Shown in pieces: positions 42,028 to 51,920 of a stretch of DNA of 52,854 nt. Below the pieces are notes generated by a model that saw only the letters and a program-made list of their open reading frames with translations, had not been told where the DNA came from and ran no database searches. The DNA comes from Candidatus Saccharimonadota bacterium (GTDB lineage Bacteria > Patescibacteriota > Saccharimonadia > Saccharimonadales > Saccharimonadaceae), in the NCBI GenBank assembly GCA_017514765.1, contig JAFWIU010000005.1, forward strand, positions 1-52,854, read 5' to 3'. The first letter of the stretch is position 1. The number at the start of each line of letters is the position of its first letter. The translations under genes and the position numbers were made by a program.

Positions 42028-43141
42028 ATTTCTTCATCTCTTTGTCAAATCTCTCTGCGCTAAACTTCTTCGCCGACTTCGCCACCTTAGCACTATCAAA
42101 CTTCATCTTTTCAAATCTCACAATCGCATCACTTAATGATTTCACAGTTTGACGGGGGAAGAGCACTCCATTTTCCCCATCTACCACGTAATCCTGCGCT
42201 CCGCCTTCACCAAACGCAATCACTGGACAGCCAGCCGCTAATGCTTCCACCGGCGCAATTCCGAATGGTTCAAAACTAGGGAACAAGAACCCCTTTGCAT
42301 CCGTCAGCAATTTCGCCAGTTCATGCTTCCCTACCAATGGCACAAATTCAATCCACTCCGAATCATTTGACATTTTTACCAATTTATGGTGTTCCGACCC
42401 TTCCCCTACGACTAGTAGTTTCCTTTTCAATTTCATACATGCCTTTACCGCTAGATCAATTCTCTTCCAGTTTACCTGGCGACTTGTAATAATATAATAT
42501 GCATCCTGAGACATGCTACGAATTTGACCCACAAAATCCTTCACTTCTACCGGTGGATGAATCACCACCGCCTCGCGATCATAATACTCGTTCATCAATT
42601 CTTTGGCATACTCACTAATTGTCACATAATAATCCGGCACTTGCGCTGCCTTATAGTCCCCTCGTCTCAGCGGTCCCACCATTAGTTTAAAGAAAAATCT
42701 CACCACTGGATTCAAAATCCCGAAACCAGGGTTTTCTACATAATCATTATACATCTGCCAATAATACTGTGTTGGCACGTGACAATAGGATATATGAATC
42801 CCCTTCGGATTAGCCGTTTTCTTCCCATGTTCGTGAAGCCATTTCCCCGACTTCACAGCTTTTGCTTCCGCACCCGTCACTGAAATAATCAAATCGTACT
42901 CCGACAAATCCAAATGTTTAAACCATCTCTGTCTCAACGGTGACAGTAATCTCCGCATACATACTGGAAATATTTGCAACCACCCAGTTCTGACATCTGC
43001 GTCTTTGAACCAATCAATTCCCTTCGGTGCATATTTCGACGTATAAATCGGCGCCTTCGGATACATCCGGTGTATTTCAAGTAGCACCTTCTCGGCACCA
43101 CCTACATTTGTCAACCAGTCGCAGACAATTGCAACTTTCAT
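42005..43141 (-). CDS. Family GT4 glycosyltransferase
   Basis: 378 residues in the GT-B fold: N-terminal CDWLTNVGGAEKVLLEIHRMYP, a linker with VNWKRIDLAVKACMKLKRKLLVVGEGSEHHKLV, and the donor-binding EPFGIAPVEALAAGCPVIAFGEGGAQDYVVDGENG. It should transfer a sugar, by position mannose-like, to the lipid-linked glycan in the cytoplasm. Its start overlaps the sugar-transferase stop by 4 nt, and its end overlaps the ligase start by 23 nt. Confidence 0.9.
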   Translation of the reverse strand: MKVAIVCDWLTNVGGAEKVLLEIHRMYPKAPIYTSKYAPKGIDWFKDADVRTGWLQIFPVCMRRLLSPLRQRWFKHLDLSEYDLIISVTGAEAKAVKSGKWLHEHGKKTANPKGIHISYCHVPTQYYWQMYNDYVENPGFGILNPVVRFFFKLMVGPLRRGDYKAAQVPDYYVTISEYAKELMNEYYDREAVVIHPPVEVKDFVGQIRSMSQDAYYIITSRQVNWKRIDLAVKACMKLKRKLLVVGEGSEHHKLVKMSNDSEWIEFVPLVGKHELAKLLTDAKGFLFPSFEPFGIAPVEALAAGCPVIAFGEGGAQDYVVDGENGVLFPRQTVKSLSDAIVRFEKMKFDSAKVAKSAKKFSAERFDKEMKKYVDKKVN

Positions 43142-44562
43142 TTAGCACCCTCTCCCTTAAGTACCACTACAATCGTCTTAAAGAATATCGAAGCATCCAG
43201 CATCAACGACCAATTTCGTACATAATACGTATCAAGCGCTCGCCTCTCTTCAAACGGTATATCTCTCCTTCCTGACACCTGTGCGAAGCCCGTCAATCCT
43301 GACCTTACCGTTAGTATCAAAGATCTATCACCGTAATCACGTAGCTCACCCGGCAACAACGCACGCGGCCCAATCAACGAAATATCACCCATCAAAATAT
43401 TAAATAGTTGCGGCAATTCATCCAACGAAGTCCGCCTTAAGAAGTTCCCTACTTTTGTAATTCTTGGGTCATTCTTCATATAATCCCCGTTTTTGCGATA
43501 CTTTTTAATCAGCTCTGGTTTTCCCATCTTCGTAAATGCCTCCTCTGCCGTCATTCCAGAATACTCCGGCTTCATCGTTCGGAACTTATAACACTTAAAT
43601 CGACGGTTATACCTTGTTAGCCTCTCATCCGCATAAAACGCTGAATGCTTCATATCCGAACACTTAATCGCTATCCATACAATCAACATCGGTATCGCCA
43701 CAATTATGATTCCTATCACTGCAAATACGATATCAAATGCCCGTTTAATTACTGCATTCACACCAGCTAATGGTGTCGTCATCACCAATACTGCCGGCGT
43801 ATTACCAATCAGCTCCAGTTCCCCAAAATGCGACGACAACGCCGTCTCGCTTGGTACAAAGTAATACAACAAATGCCGATTCACCGCTTGCTTATAGACA
43901 TACTCTGTTGATTTCTCATCCGTCTGAATAATCACATCCACCTTCGTCCTTCTCAAAGCATCCTTCAAAGACGAATACTGTCGCTTTTTCAAATCTTTCG
44001 GAATATACCTTTTCCCTGCCACAATTCCCGCCAACCGATAGCCCGACTCCGGCGTCGACGCAATATAATCTGCCAAATATTCCGTATTCTTCGCATTCCC
44101 CACTATAATCACTCGTCTCACCGCATAATCATTTCGGAAAATCGCTCGGATCATCAACCGCACCAGTATCCTTTCCACCAATAGGAATACAAACGACAAC
44201 CCCATCGCCATCACCGTTATCGCTTTCGTCGGAAAAATCTGCTTATCCATATAATATCCATATACAATCAAAGCCGCTACCGACAGCACTGCCGCCACCA
44301 AAAGTCTCCCGCGTTCCGGCATCCGCGATTTATTAATCACTATCGATTTACGATAAAGCCCAAGCGATGCAATTATCAAAAGCATTATCGGTACCAGCCA
44401 TACTACCGTCCACAAAAAATCTGACCACTGCGTTTCAAAGAAATACGGTCGCGGATCGACCACTACTCGAATATAATAAGCCGCTGCAAACGACGCAATC
44501 AGCGCTACTGCATCGCCAATCACCAAACATAATCTCAACACATAATCTGATTTTTTCTGCAT
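43138..44562 (-). CDS. Initiating undecaprenyl-phosphate sugar transferase (WbaP/CpsE-like)
   Basis: Start at 44562, 6 nt after TATAAT (leaderless). 474 residues: four N-terminal helices (roughly 12-32, 46-68, 82-103, 110-130), a Rossmann-like CoA-binding-type domain (VIIVGNAKNTEYLADYI), another helix, and the bacterial sugar transferase domain with KRAFDIVFAVIGIIIVAIPM, KCYKFRTMKPEY and FLRRTSLDELPQLFNILMGDISLIGPRALLPGE, ending in GLTGFAQVSGRRD. It puts the first sugar phosphate on the lipid carrier and heads the surface-glycan operon. Confidence 0.92.
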   Translation of the reverse strand: MQKKSDYVLRLCLVIGDAVALIASFAAAYYIRVVVDPRPYFFETQWSDFLWTVVWLVPIMLLIIASLGLYRKSIVINKSRMPERGRLLVAAVLSVAALIVYGYYMDKQIFPTKAITVMAMGLSFVFLLVERILVRLMIRAIFRNDYAVRRVIIVGNAKNTEYLADYIASTPESGYRLAGIVAGKRYIPKDLKKRQYSSLKDALRRTKVDVIIQTDEKSTEYVYKQAVNRHLLYYFVPSETALSSHFGELELIGNTPAVLVMTTPLAGVNAVIKRAFDIVFAVIGIIIVAIPMLIVWIAIKCSDMKHSAFYADERLTRYNRRFKCYKFRTMKPEYSGMTAEEAFTKMGKPELIKKYRKNGDYMKNDPRITKVGNFLRRTSLDELPQLFNILMGDISLIGPRALLPGELRDYGDRSLILTVRSGLTGFAQVSGRRDIPFEERRALDTYYVRNWSLMLDASIFFKTIVVVLKGEGAK

Positions 44563-44609
44563 AGATTCATTATACCACGTCCCCCTCATCCACTCAATTC
44601 AGCAACCGC

Positions 44610-46436
44610 TTATTCTACTGTTACTGATTTCGCCAAATTCCTCGGTTGATCCACATTGAATCCCTTACACACCGTAATATAATACGCCAAAAGCTGCGAT
44701 ACTAAATTCATCAGAAGCGGCGCAAATAATTCCGCTGAGGACTCTATCTTCACTACATCCTCTACCGGCAAGTCAAACCTATCCGCGTTAGTCACCACCA
44801 CTACATGCCCTCCTCTCGCTAGCACCTCCTGGATGTTTGACACCGCCTTCTCATATAATGCACCCTTCGGTAGTAGCACTACCTCAAAGAATCTATCATC
44901 AATCAAAGCCAATGGCCCATGCTTTAATTCCCCAAATGCATATGCATTCGCATCCACATACGATACCTCCTTCAGCTTCAACGCGCCCTCCATTGCCGTC
45001 GGATAAGCCGTATCACGTCCCAAGTAAATCGCATGATCATATTCAGCGTGTTTTTCCGCAATTTTTCTCACCTGATCCGGCACCTTATCTAACACCGTAC
45101 GAATCTCTTCCGGCAAATGTGCAATCTCTTCGACATATGGTCTTAACATTGCGCCCTTTACCCCCTTCGCTTGCGCAATTGTTAATCCAAACATCACCAT
45201 TGCCACTACCTGTGACGTAAACGCCTTCGTCGATGCCACCGAAATTTCCGGCCCTACGTGTACATAAGTCCCTCCGTCCACTTCGCGCGCAATCGTCGAA
45301 CCAATTGCATTTACAATTCCAATTGTCTTCACGCCCTGCTTCTTGATTTCCCGTAAACACGCCAAAGTATCCGCCGTCTCACCAGATTGTGACACAATCA
45401 ACGCCACCGAATTCTCCGGAATATATGCCGATCGGTAACGATATTCCGAAGCAATCACTGTTTCAATCGTCAATTCTGGCGAAAACTGCTCGATATAATA
45501 CCCTGCCAATAATCCCGCATGATAGGCCGTACCACAGCCCACGATTATCAAATGCTTAATTTTACGCAATTCCGCCTCCGAAAGACCGGGACCCCCCAGA
45601 TGTACCATCCCTTCTTTCAAATTTACTCGTCCCCGCAAAGTTTCTATCAACGATTCCGGCTGTTCCATTATTTCCTTCAGTAAGAAATGATCATATCCGC
45701 CTTTTTGAATCGCCGCAAGATTTGTCTCAATCTCTTCTACCTTTGCTGACACCGGCTCCGCGTTCAAAGTCTTGATTTCAATACTGTTTTTCCCTATTAC
45801 TGCTACTTCACCATCATTCAAATAAATCGCCCGCTTCGTATGACCAATTAACGCCGAAGCGTCTGACGCTATTAAAGTCTCATCGTGGCCCACTCCAATC
45901 ACTAATGGTGACCCGCTTCGTGCTACCACCATCTCCTTAGGCTCTATCTCCGACACTACTGCAATTCCATACGTTCCCTTCACTAGTTTCAAAGCCTGCA
46001 CCACTGCGTTTACTAATGGATATTGTCCATTTTGATAAAACGAATTAATCAACGCCGCCAACACTTCCGAATCCGTCTCCGACTGAAACTCAAACTCTTT
46101 CAGCTGCGCCTTTAACTCTTTATAATTCTCAATAATCCCATTATGTACTAGATAAATCGATCCTGCTTGATGAGGATGCGCGTTCGTCTCTGAAGGCTCA
46201 CCATGTGTCGCCCAGCGTGTATGACCAATCCCAATATGATCATCACGCTTCGCTCGCGCCAGTTTTTCCTCCAAATTGGCAATCTTACCCTTTGCACGTA
46301 GCAAAGTTGCCTTCCCTTCATCATCCAACGTCACAATTCCTGCCGAATCATATCCCCGATATTCCAAACGCTTCAACCCCGAAATCAAATAATCCTGCGC
46401 CTTTTTCTCACCCACATACCCCACGATTCCACACAT
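44610..46436 (-). CDS. glmS: Glutamine-fructose-6-phosphate aminotransferase
   Basis: Makes glucosamine 6-phosphate. 608 residues: N-terminal Ntn amidotransferase starting MCGIVGYVG (Cys2 becomes the nucleophile), with HTRWATHGEPSETNAHPH and LVHNGIIENY; then two SIS isomerase domains (GCGTAYHAGLLAGYYIE, VSQSGETADTLACLREIKKQG, SVASTKAFTSQV) and the C-terminal LAKSVTVE. GTGGAG precedes the ATG; TATAAT lies at 46461-46466. It feeds GlmM and the amino-sugar glycans. Confidence 0.97.
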   Translation of the reverse strand: MCGIVGYVGEKKAQDYLISGLKRLEYRGYDSAGIVTLDDEGKATLLRAKGKIANLEEKLARAKRDDHIGIGHTRWATHGEPSETNAHPHQAGSIYLVHNGIIENYKELKAQLKEFEFQSETDSEVLAALINSFYQNGQYPLVNAVVQALKLVKGTYGIAVVSEIEPKEMVVARSGSPLVIGVGHDETLIASDASALIGHTKRAIYLNDGEVAVIGKNSIEIKTLNAEPVSAKVEEIETNLAAIQKGGYDHFLLKEIMEQPESLIETLRGRVNLKEGMVHLGGPGLSEAELRKIKHLIIVGCGTAYHAGLLAGYYIEQFSPELTIETVIASEYRYRSAYIPENSVALIVSQSGETADTLACLREIKKQGVKTIGIVNAIGSTIAREVDGGTYVHVGPEISVASTKAFTSQVVAMVMFGLTIAQAKGVKGAMLRPYVEEIAHLPEEIRTVLDKVPDQVRKIAEKHAEYDHAIYLGRDTAYPTAMEGALKLKEVSYVDANAYAFGELKHGPLALIDDRFFEVVLLPKGALYEKAVSNIQEVLARGGHVVVVTNADRFDLPVEDVVKIESSAELFAPLLMNLVSQLLAYYITVCKGFNVDQPRNLAKSVTVE

Positions 46437-46506
46437 AATTTTTCTCCACTTATTTTCCCCATTATATCACAAGAAATATCAATACGGGAACCCACACTCA
46501 GCAAAA

Positions 46507-47484
46507 CTAGGAAAACAACGTCATCTGCTTAACGTCATTATCTTCAAGTTTTTCTTTTGTTTCAAATCTACTCCTAAATTCTTCATCAGTCATCAAATCC
46601 TTCACGCTCCATTCTCCATCAATCGCAATCGCCCCTTCCTTTATCAAGGCAAGGTTATCACTATATTTCGCATTATTCCAACAATACACTGGACAATACT
46701 TATTCTTTAAATTTTCCTTCACACCGCTCCAAGTCCCACCTTGTTTTATTGATTTTATCGCCACCACCGCTTCAGCCTGCGCATAAATATACTTGTTACG
46801 ATTCATCGCATTCCCAACGTTGAAACCTGCATCTGGGTTCACTACCGAAAGAAGTAGCAGCTTCCCTTTCTGCACCGCCTTCACTACTTCACTCTTTCGT
46901 AATTTCCGAATCATCGAATCCGCCAAGTATTCAATCACTCTTCCACCGCTACTCAGTGCCACTTCCTCCGAAATCATATCCGCACCGCGCGCTCCACCCG
47001 ACACGATCGCATATTTTCGCCGAACCGTTTCCTTTACCAATTTAGTCTCGAAATCAATATCCCCAGCCGTCATATCTCGTGAGCCCACGAAACCAACACT
47101 ACGTTTCTTCAGTAATTTCAAATCTCCAGCATAGAAGAAATAAGGCGGGCAAGATTCCCCTAACTTATTTTTTAGTCTCACCGGGTATGCCTTATCAGCT
47201 CTTGTCACCAACGAAATTCCCATATTTTCATACTTCGACACCTCGAAAAATAAACTTGCACTCCGCCCTACTAAATCCACGATTCTTTCAGCAAATTCAT
47301 CATCACATTCTAATGCCTTCGTTATCTCATCTTTTGACATATCTAGCAAATCACCCGGCACCATTTCCTTCTCAACTAACGTTCTTGCAAGCATTTTCCA
47401 TTCGGACGGTTTGAGCGGTTTAATTCCCTCTCCCACGCATAGATTACTACACAAAATCAAAATCGCTTGAGCATCTTTACTCAT
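46507..47484 (-). CDS. DprA/Smf-like DNA-processing protein
   Basis: Start at 47484 (MSKDAQAILIL) behind AGGAGG at 8 nt. 325 residues. A helical N-terminal part (about 1-100) precedes a Rossmann-like DprA core with VGFVGSRDMTAGDIDFETKLV, YAIVSGGARGADMISEEVALSSGGRVIEYLA and an AEAVVAIKSIKQGGTWSGVKENLK region. DprA loads RecA on incoming DNA in transformation, but this branch also occurs in other DNA-handling or defence loci. The start overlaps the recQ-type gene by 8 nt, so they are one unit. The usual C-terminal winged helix is not evident. Confidence 0.82.
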   Translation of the reverse strand: MSKDAQAILILCSNLCVGEGIKPLKPSEWKMLARTLVEKEMVPGDLLDMSKDEITKALECDDEFAERIVDLVGRSASLFFEVSKYENMGISLVTRADKAYPVRLKNKLGESCPPYFFYAGDLKLLKKRSVGFVGSRDMTAGDIDFETKLVKETVRRKYAIVSGGARGADMISEEVALSSGGRVIEYLADSMIRKLRKSEVVKAVQKGKLLLLSVVNPDAGFNVGNAMNRNKYIYAQAEAVVAIKSIKQGGTWSGVKENLKNKYCPVYCWNNAKYSDNLALIKEGAIAIDGEWSVKDLMTDEEFRSRFETKEKLEDNDVKQMTLFS

Positions 47485-49561
47485 AACCATCTCCTCCTCT
47501 ACCGCTACTATCCGCCAATGCAAATGGGTACACTTCCTCGCACCCACATTCCGTCAGCTTAAACCCGCATACAGTCAACGTCCATCTCGAATCCACCACG
47601 TCATCAACCAAAATCACTTTTCTCGGCACCTTGTAACGGTCTTTTACATAAAACGCCTCAAAAGCGTTCTTACACTGATAATAACTATTTTCCATCTCCT
47701 TCTGCGGCTTATTCACATGCTTATCTAGCAAATCCAAACATTCAATTCCACATTCCTCCGCCAACCTCTCCGCATAATCTCTTACTATATCGCTTCTCAG
47801 TGACGGCACAAAAGTAATATAATCAATATCTTTTTCTATTATCAGATTCTTCAATTCCTCTGCGCCCTTCTCTACTAACTCATCCCTAAATCTCTCAACG
47901 CCAGAATACTTATCCTGACGCACCATTTCACCATACCCTTCTTCGCCGTATTGCGACAAGCAGATCCCCACCTGGTTTGGCTGCCGGATCGTTACTCTAT
48001 CACCAAAATTATTCCGCGGCCACTGTTTTCGCGGTTCTATCTCAAGCGTTATTCTATCAAGATAATCTTTTGCCGTATCAATCGATGCACCAGACAAAGT
48101 CGACGGGAAAAACTCTTCGCCCAAACAATTCACACAATGGTTGCAATCTTTTGCCGTTTCATCATTCAAACATCTTACTGTATATTTACTTAAACATTTA
48201 TCCGTATAAGTCAGATTAATCATCTCTTGCATTTCCTGTCGCCGAATATTGGAAATAGCATTATACTTCTCAGCATCATAATAGAACCGCTTAGCTGTCG
48301 CATAATAACGAATCGGATTCCGTTCAACTCGCACAAAACCATCATTTATTAGAAAACTCAGTACTTTTTCTATTTTCTGTCGCTTAACATTAAAACCAAA
48401 CTGCAAATCTTTTATCGTTACCCCATCCCGATCAAGTATAAACTGGTATATTTCTTCCGTCTCCTTCCTCGACGGGAAAGCATGGTCAATAAAATAATTC
48501 AAAATATCCTCATCCTCTTCACCATAAAGCAGTATCGCATACGCATTATCTAGTTTCCTCCCCGCCCTACCAATCTGCTGATAATACGAAACAATGTTTG
48601 ACGGCAATTGGAAATGAATTACGAAAGAAATATCATCTTTATCATAGCCCATACCCAGTTTAATTGTCGCAACCAAAGCCTTAATTTTGTTTTCCTTAAA
48701 ATCCTCTTCTACTTCCCGACAGTACTCATCAGGCAGCTTGGAATGGTATGGCACCGCATGTATGCCGTTCTCCTGCAAAAACCTCGCCAAATTATCACAA
48801 TCTTTCGTCGTCAAACAATAAATTATTCCACTACCAGGAATCCGATTAATGTTTTCCAGAATCCACGCATACCTTTCTACCTTGCTCGGCATATTAATCA
48901 CCTGTATAGACAAAGATTCCCTAGTCAAAGGTCCCCGTGACAAGAAAACGTCATTTCCAAACTGCCGCTCCAAATCGCGAATCACCCGATTGTTTGCCGT
49001 AGCAGTCGTCGCAAGCAGCGGCACGTTCGATGGCAATTCCGCTATCACTTTCTTCAGATTACCATATTCCAATCGAAAATCATGCCCCCAGTCCGATATA
49101 CAATGCGCTTCGTCTACCACGAAAAGACCAATCCGAATGTTTCTTAATTCACTCTGCACATCACTACTAAACAAAGTCTCCGGCGTCACGAAAACGATAT
49201 CTAATTCATCGCGTACCATTGCATTAATAATATCTGGACGTCTATCTTTGACCGTACTGTTTAGCACATCGCACTTTAAATCGAGCTTCCGCGCCGCCTC
49301 AAGCTGATTTTGCATCAACACTAAGAGTGGACTTACAACCAGCGTCACTCCATCACCACGCTCGCGCATCAACTTCGTTGTCAAGAAATACACCAAGCTC
49401 TTTCCCCACCCAGTACGTTGTACTACTAACGTCCGCAGATTTGTCAAAGTCGCTTCAATGGCCTCATACTGACCATCACGAAAAGTCGCATCACGCCCAT
49501 ACAGCTCCTTCAGTATCCTAGAGCATTCTTCATATATTTCTGGCTGTTTTACTTCTGGCAT
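47477..49561 (-). CDS. RecQ-family DNA helicase fused to a phosphoribosyltransferase domain
   Basis: Start at 49561 (MPEVKQPEIYEE), 10 nt after a TATAAT. 694 residues. Helicase core: QRTGWGKSLVYF (Lys54), VVDEAHCISDWGHDFR, LLATTATANNRVIRDL, GSGIIYCLTTKDCDN and YYQQIGRAGRKLDNA. A Cys-rich zinc motif (ETAKDCNHCVNCLGEEFFP) follows. The last 150 residues end in VILVDDVVDSRWTLTVCGFKL, the PRPP-binding motif of ComF-like phosphoribosyltransferases. It should unwind DNA in a 3'-5' direction; the role of the PRTase end is unknown. With the DprA-like gene it forms a two-gene DNA-processing unit. Confidence 0.88.
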   Translation of the reverse strand: MPEVKQPEIYEECSRILKELYGRDATFRDGQYEAIEATLTNLRTLVVQRTGWGKSLVYFLTTKLMRERGDGVTLVVSPLLVLMQNQLEAARKLDLKCDVLNSTVKDRRPDIINAMVRDELDIVFVTPETLFSSDVQSELRNIRIGLFVVDEAHCISDWGHDFRLEYGNLKKVIAELPSNVPLLATTATANNRVIRDLERQFGNDVFLSRGPLTRESLSIQVINMPSKVERYAWILENINRIPGSGIIYCLTTKDCDNLARFLQENGIHAVPYHSKLPDEYCREVEEDFKENKIKALVATIKLGMGYDKDDISFVIHFQLPSNIVSYYQQIGRAGRKLDNAYAILLYGEEDEDILNYFIDHAFPSRKETEEIYQFILDRDGVTIKDLQFGFNVKRQKIEKVLSFLINDGFVRVERNPIRYYATAKRFYYDAEKYNAISNIRRQEMQEMINLTYTDKCLSKYTVRCLNDETAKDCNHCVNCLGEEFFPSTLSGASIDTAKDYLDRITLEIEPRKQWPRNNFGDRVTIRQPNQVGICLSQYGEEGYGEMVRQDKYSGVERFRDELVEKGAEELKNLIIEKDIDYITFVPSLRSDIVRDYAERLAEECGIECLDLLDKHVNKPQKEMENSYYQCKNAFEAFYVKDRYKVPRKVILVDDVVDSRWTLTVCGFKLTECGCEEVYPFALADSSGRGGDGYE

Positions 49562-49610
49562 ATTACCCTTAATTATATCAAAAAACGCCACTAAAGGGCG
49601 CATATTCTAA

Positions 49611-49687
49611 TGGTGATCCGGGTGGGACTCGAACCCACGACACCAAGCTTAAGAGGCTCGTGCTCTAACCAGCTGAGCTACCGGACC
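49611..49687 (-). tRNA. tRNA-Lys (CTT)
   Basis: Acceptor GGTCCGG/CCGGATC (one G-T pair), D stem GCTC/GAGC, anticodon stem CGAGC/GCTTG with loop CTCTTAA (anticodon CTT), T arm GTGGG-TTCGAGT-CCCAC, encoded CCA. Confidence 0.94.
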
Positions 49688-49760
49688 GACCACATATAGT
49701 ATTATATCACGAAATCCACTATTTGAAAAGCCCCCGAACCACCAACATTACCCTGAATGT

Positions 49761-50642
49761 TTACACTTCTACTAGTTCATACTTACGCGACCCCAGCCCC
49801 AGTGACTCCGCATACGGCAAAATCTCACGCCCTAATCTCGTATTAATCCGCTCCTTGAGCTCCGCCGCCCCCGGGTCATCACTCGCCCAAATCATATCGA
49901 TAAACGCTTGGTCATTCGCCACCGGATCTAGTGACCCTACAATTCCCAGTTCCCCCATCACCGGATCACCCTGTTTTGAATCACAATCACAATCTACCGA
50001 CAATGCATTCATCACCGTAATATACACAATCGGCTTCCCTTTCTCTTTTAAATAATCTGCCACTGCTGTCGCCGCTTCCGCCATTGACTCAATAAAATCA
50101 ATCTGTTCATGCTTCGATATCCAGCATAGCTTCGGACTTTTTGTCTTCCCACACGAATGAATATACGCCTTTCCGTCTCTCGAAGCAAACCCAATCGACT
50201 GATTCTTCAAATTCGCACCAAATCCCCCCATCGCATGCCCCTTTCCATGCGCCAGATTCACAAACGAATCATAATTGTCAAAATGCGACCCTAACAAATC
50301 ATACTTCAAATGTTTCCCATTATTCACCGGAATCTTGATTTCCCCCTCCGCATCCATAATATCCACCTCCGCAAATGATGTAAATCCATGCTCTTCCGCC
50401 ACCTTCATATGATCCGACACTTTGTTCCGTTCCCCAGGATAAGCCGTATTACACTCCACTATCGTTCCCTTAAGCGACTTCACAAACGGTCCTATAAGAT
50501 CCGTTTTCAAATATCCCTTTGCGCCTTTCTCCCCCGTCGACACCTTCACACCTACCCTACCGGGCAACTCTACGCCAAGTGCTTTATATACTCGCATCAA
50601 ACCCTCCGGCGAGATTTCCTTCGTAAAATAAACTTTAGCCAT
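49761..50642 (-). CDS. DUF362-family protein
   Basis: 293 residues behind GAGGAGG. DUF362 features: VGVKVSTGEKGAKGYLKTDLIGPFV, GTIVECNTAYPGERN, LAHGKGHAMGGFGANLKNQSIGFASRDGK and NALSVDCDCDSKQGDPVMGELGIVGSLDPVANDQA. Cysteines in IHSCGKTKSPKLCW and DCDCD could bind metal, but no classic CxxCxxC ferredoxin motif is present. The function of the family is unclear. The gene is complete and apparently the end of the right-hand minus-strand cluster. Confidence 0.85.
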   Translation of the reverse strand: MAKVYFTKEISPEGLMRVYKALGVELPGRVGVKVSTGEKGAKGYLKTDLIGPFVKSLKGTIVECNTAYPGERNKVSDHMKVAEEHGFTSFAEVDIMDAEGEIKIPVNNGKHLKYDLLGSHFDNYDSFVNLAHGKGHAMGGFGANLKNQSIGFASRDGKAYIHSCGKTKSPKLCWISKHEQIDFIESMAEAATAVADYLKEKGKPIVYITVMNALSVDCDCDSKQGDPVMGELGIVGSLDPVANDQAFIDMIWASDDPGAAELKERINTRLGREILPYAESLGLGSRKYELVEV

Positions 50643-50674
50643 CAGCCTCCTCTTTATATTTTTATCATATCAGA

Positions 50675-51331
50675 CTAAGTCAAATATTTCCACCCAAGCG
50701 ACCGGTAAAAATCCATCGCATCCGGCCAGTCAAAGAATTTCGACGCCAATAGATTATATACCTCATCCACCATCACTAGTGCAAATAATGTAATCGCAAG
50801 CGTCATAAATGCCCGTTTAGACATCTTCCCCATCAACCACAAGAAAAACGGCACCACCGCATACATCAAAAACAACGACGAAAAACCAAACACCAGTACA
50901 GAACGAAGACATACAAAACCTTCAATATTCCCCCAATTCCAGATCTCCACATTGTAGTCCCAATACCTCGTTCCACCACCAATTACATATACTAACCACC
51001 CACCAACAAACTCCACCACCCCAGCAATCACCATCGACAATAACAACACCGCCCACGGATACCGTCGCAATTTCCAACAACAGAGCACAATCGGCACCGC
51101 ACCTATCGCATATATGTTAATCCACGGCAAAAAATTCCCTCCCTGCATATAAAACTCCCCTGTCCCGCCGTCAAAATAATAAAAAATAAACTCATACAAC
51201 CACCCAAAACACCCAGCAAACACAACGAGCAGCATTATGAGCCCCACCCATTGCCACCGCTCCAACTTCGTTTCCCCCTTCATATATCCCCGAAACACTT
51301 CTTTCAAAGTTTTTTTACCACCCTTTTTCAT
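50675..51331 (-). CDS. CmpB-like putative ABC-transporter type IV membrane protein (PF06541 type)
   Basis: Start at 51331 (MKKGGKKTLKE) behind GAAAGG. 218 residues with about five membrane helices. WLYEFIFYYFDGGTGEFYMQGG, then GTRYWDYNVEIWNWGNIEGFVCLRSVLVFG (the G-R/T-RYWDY...N...G motif), matches the CmpB family. Despite the family name, no ATPase partner is visible and the activity is unknown. It lies 4 nt after the CYTH gene, so the two are co-transcribed. Confidence 0.8.
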   Translation of the reverse strand: MKKGGKKTLKEVFRGYMKGETKLERWQWVGLIMLLVVFAGCFGWLYEFIFYYFDGGTGEFYMQGGNFLPWINIYAIGAVPIVLCCWKLRRYPWAVLLLSMVIAGVVEFVGGWLVYVIGGGTRYWDYNVEIWNWGNIEGFVCLRSVLVFGFSSLFLMYAVVPFFLWLMGKMSKRAFMTLAITLFALVMVDEVYNLLASKFFDWPDAMDFYRSLGWKYLT

Positions 51332-51335
51332 AGTG

Positions 51336-51920
51336 TTAGACCTTTCTCTCTCGCGCCCACTCCGGCAATTCCATTTCAAATAGTATTTTCGGTGTATGAC
51401 GATTTACTATATCCGGTTCAACCCCATAATAGTGTTCGTAAGTCGTATCAACCGAACCAAATTTCGCTTTATCACGTGAAAGCCCCAATTTCTCTGCTGT
51501 CTCCCATACAATTTCCTCACTCGGCCCCTCAATCTCTACAAAAGTCGGAATCCACGGCCAAGTATCAATGCAAATCTCCACCTCGCCAAATTCCCAAGTC
51601 TCTCGATACGATTCCTGCTCCGCCTTAGGCTTCAACCCACAAGCCTTTAATAGCATAATTCCGTTCTCATAATCATCAATCGTCACGTTCACCTCTTTGG
51701 TACCCATAATTGATTTGTCATCCGATACGTTTTTGTAAGTCATAACAATCTTTCCACCACCTTCGTCACGCACTCTCGCAAATGCATGCGGTCCAAGGTC
51801 AAATACCGTCCGTTGCATCAACACTTCCGGTTTCACTAATTTTGCCCCTTTTTCTTTAAGCTTTGCACGCAGTTCATCTTTATTGATGTCCAGAAACTGC
51901 GCTTCAATTTCGTTCTTCAT
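51336..51920 (-). CDS. CYTH-domain protein (CyaB/ThTPase-like)
   Basis: Start at 51920, 6 nt after TATAAT (leaderless); the longer frame runs into the divergent promoter. 194 residues. NEIEAQFLDI is in the place of the ExExK signature (Gln instead of Lys); QRTVFDLGPHAFARVRDEGGGKIVMTYKN, REIWEF-like ETWEFGEVEICIDTWPWIPTFVEIEGPSEE supply the other charged tunnel residues. CYTH enzymes act on triphosphate-containing substrates; the altered signature makes the activity uncertain. Confidence 0.82.
   Translation of the reverse strand: MKNEIEAQFLDINKDELRAKLKEKGAKLVKPEVLMQRTVFDLGPHAFARVRDEGGGKIVMTYKNVSDDKSIMGTKEVNVTIDDYENGIMLLKACGLKPKAEQESYRETWEFGEVEICIDTWPWIPTFVEIEGPSEEIVWETAEKLGLSRDKAKFGSVDTTYEHYYGVEPDIVNRHTPKILFEMELPEWARERKV

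Noticed and set aside
46507-49561. Complete known defence system
   Set aside because: Only the DprA-like and RecQ-PRTase genes are present, with no effector nuclease or sensor nearby; DNA processing in competence explains them equally well.
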